This document shows positions 13,348 to 14,621 of a DNA stretch of 14,621 bases, in pieces; the first letter of the stretch is position 1, and each line of letters starts with the position of its first letter. Source of the stretch: Actinomycetes bacterium (lineage in GTDB: Bacteria > Actinomycetota > Acidimicrobiia > Acidimicrobiales > Acidimicrobiaceae). Under the pieces are notes generated by a model, which had not been told where the DNA came from, did not search any database, and saw only the letters and a program-made list of their open reading frames with translations. The stretch is taken from NCBI GenBank assembly GCA_021823385.1, contig JAKAOC010000007.1, positions 1 through 14,621 of the forward strand, in the 5' to 3' direction. The translations under genes were made by a program, and so were the position numbers.

Positions 13348-14621
13348 ATGACAGACAAGTCGGAATCCAATCCGCTCGAGAACATGGATCCCGCCATCAT
13401 CCGTGGCATGACCATGCCGCGCATGACCAGAAGAGGGTTTCTGGGACTGGCGGGAGCGGGAATGCTCGGAGCCATTGCTGCCGCTTGCGGTAGCTCCTCC
13501 TCGTCCTCCTCCGGAACCGCAACCGGGGGCTCGTTCTCCTGGGCGACCGCCAAGAAGGCCGGAGTTCTCGACTTCGCCAACTGGCCGCTCTACATCGATC
13601 AGAACACCGTGAACGGCAAGACCGTCTACCCGACGCTGCAGCAGTTCACCAAAGAGACCGGGATCAAGGTCAACTATCAGGAAGTCATCCAGGGCAACTC
13701 CAGCTTCTTCGGCAAGATCGAGCCTGAGTTGAAGGCGGGCAAGTCCACCGGGTACGATCTCATGGTCATCACCGACGGCCCGGTCCTCACCCAGCTCATG
13801 ATGTACGGCTGGCTTACTCAGCTGGACCATTCCTACCTGCCCAACTTCGCCAAGTACGCCGGCCCCAACGTCAAGAACCCCAGCTACGACCCGGGAAACA
13901 AGTACACCCTGGCCTGGCAGTCGGGTTTCACCGGCATCGGCTACAACCCCGAGCTGACCGGTGGCGACATCACCTCTCTGGCCTCCCTCTTTGACCCGAA
14001 GTTCGCGGGCAAGGTGGGCATGCTGGCCGCTGTGGACACCCCCAACCTGGTCATGATCTACCAGGGCGTCGACCCCAACACGTCAGGGCCTTCGGACTGG
14101 AAGAAGGCCGCCGCCCTGATGCAGGATCAAAAGAGCAAGGGCATCGTCCGCAAGTACTACCAGCAGGACTACATCAACGCCCTGGAGAACGGGGACATCG
14201 CCATCTCGATTGCCTACTCCGGCGACATCTACCAGGCCAACCAGTCCTCAAAGGGCGCCAACCTGAAGTTCGTCGTCCCCTCCGAGGGCGTCTTCCGCTG
14301 GACCGACAACATGTGCATCCCGGCCCACTCGCTGCACCCGGTGGACGCGATCACTTATATGAACTACGTCTACAACCCGCGGGTGGCGGCCACCATGGCC
14401 GAGTACATCGACTACATGACCCCGGTGCCGTCCTCGAAGAACTACGTCATCCAGGACGCCAACGCCTCCAGCGGCTCGAACAAGGCCGGCCTGCTGGCCA
14501 TGGCGGACAGCCCGCTCGTCTATCCCACCGCGGCTGACTTCGCCCACGCCTACTACGGGCCCTCGCTGGATCCCACGGCCTACCAGACCTGGAACTCGAT
14601 CTTCCAGCCGATCTTCCAGTC
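13348..14621 (+). CDS. potD: Polyamine-type ABC substrate-binding lipoprotein (PotD-like), 3' end cut
   Basis: The frame is open from the ATG at 13348 to the right edge, 424 codons. The start is MTDKSESNPLENMDPAIIRG, then a twin-arginine motif TRRGFLGL (27-34), a hydrophobic stretch, and a lipobox-like IAAAC with Cys47. A Ser/Gly/Thr linker follows. This indicates Tat export and lipid anchoring outside the membrane. The mature part resembles PotD/PotF: an early NWPLYID (Trp79 and Tyr82, where polyamine-binding proteins have aromatic ligands), and EGVFRWTDNMCIPAHS (313-328), whose Asp320 lines up with the amine-binding Asp257 of E. coli PotD. Another segment reads VAATMAEYIDYMTPVP (346-361). 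A putrescine, spermidine or related amine substrate is likely but unproven. AAGGAA precedes the ATG by about a dozen bases. The sequence ...TWNSIFQPIFQ at the edge resembles family C-termini, so few residues are probably missing. Confidence 0.87.
   Translation, partial: MTDKSESNPLENMDPAIIRGMTMPRMTRRGFLGLAGAGMLGAIAAACGSSSSSSSGTATGGSFSWATAKKAGVLDFANWPLYIDQNTVNGKTVYPTLQQFTKETGIKVNYQEVIQGNSSFFGKIEPELKAGKSTGYDLMVITDGPVLTQLMMYGWLTQLDHSYLPNFAKYAGPNVKNPSYDPGNKYTLAWQSGFTGIGYNPELTGGDITSLASLFDPKFAGKVGMLAAVDTPNLVMIYQGVDPNTSGPSDWKKAAALMQDQKSKGIVRKYYQQDYINALENGDIAISIAYSGDIYQANQSSKGANLKFVVPSEGVFRWTDNMCIPAHSLHPVDAITYMNYVYNPRVAATMAEYIDYMTPVPSSKNYVIQDANASSGSNKAGLLAMADSPLVYPTAADFAHAYYGPSLDPTAYQTWNSIFQPIFQ

Noticed and set aside
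12642..13580. 312-codon open frame on the minus strand
   Set aside because: It crosses potA, the gap and potD in antisense, and both plus-strand genes have clear family motifs.

Overview
The window is GC-rich, gene-dense DNA from a high-GC Gram-positive bacterium, most likely an actinobacterium of the class Acidimicrobiia. This placement is inferred from protein content, since there is no rRNA here. The content behind it is a Zincin_2 (DUF2342) protein, a PDZ/Lon-like secreted protease, a UPF0182 giant membrane protein, a DivIVA-domain protein, a divergent MreB homologue, and an HtrA-like protein with the 'DRVWRHPSE' N-terminal motif. UPF0182, PDZ-Lon and DUF2342 genes also sit together in mycobacteria (Rv3193c-Rv3195, from memory), so the core looks like an old actinobacterial neighbourhood with lineage-specific insertions.

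Layout. Positions 1-3203 hold three genes on the minus strand. In transcription order they are a membrane-anchored HtrA-like PDZ protein (3203-2016), a Zincin_2 protein (1933-761), and a very acidic protein (565 to beyond the left edge) that ends in perfect 45-bp tandem repeats. Positions 3358-4996 are a compact plus-strand run: a lone moaE, a 63-residue membrane protein, and an MreB-like actin-fold protein whose start overlaps the small gene. A HEAT-repeat gene (5653-4997) converges on it with no intergenic base. Positions 5779-11830 are plus strand: PDZ-Lon protease, DivIVA-domain protein with a C-terminal Cys/His motif, and UPF0182. A 334-bp non-coding stretch with several nested dyads follows, and then potA and potD (the latter cut by the right edge), the start of a polyamine-type ABC importer operon.

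The most notable pattern is loss of catalytic residues in three neighbouring enzyme-fold proteins. The Zincin_2 protein has lost HExxH and its third ligand. The HtrA-like protein has lost the His and Ser of its triad. The MreB-like protein has lost most nucleotide-binding motifs. The PDZ-Lon protein beside them keeps its Ser/Lys dyad. This suggests a cell-envelope or morphogenesis set in which several former enzymes act as binding or scaffold proteins. I see no phage, insertion sequence, CRISPR array, tRNA or rRNA.
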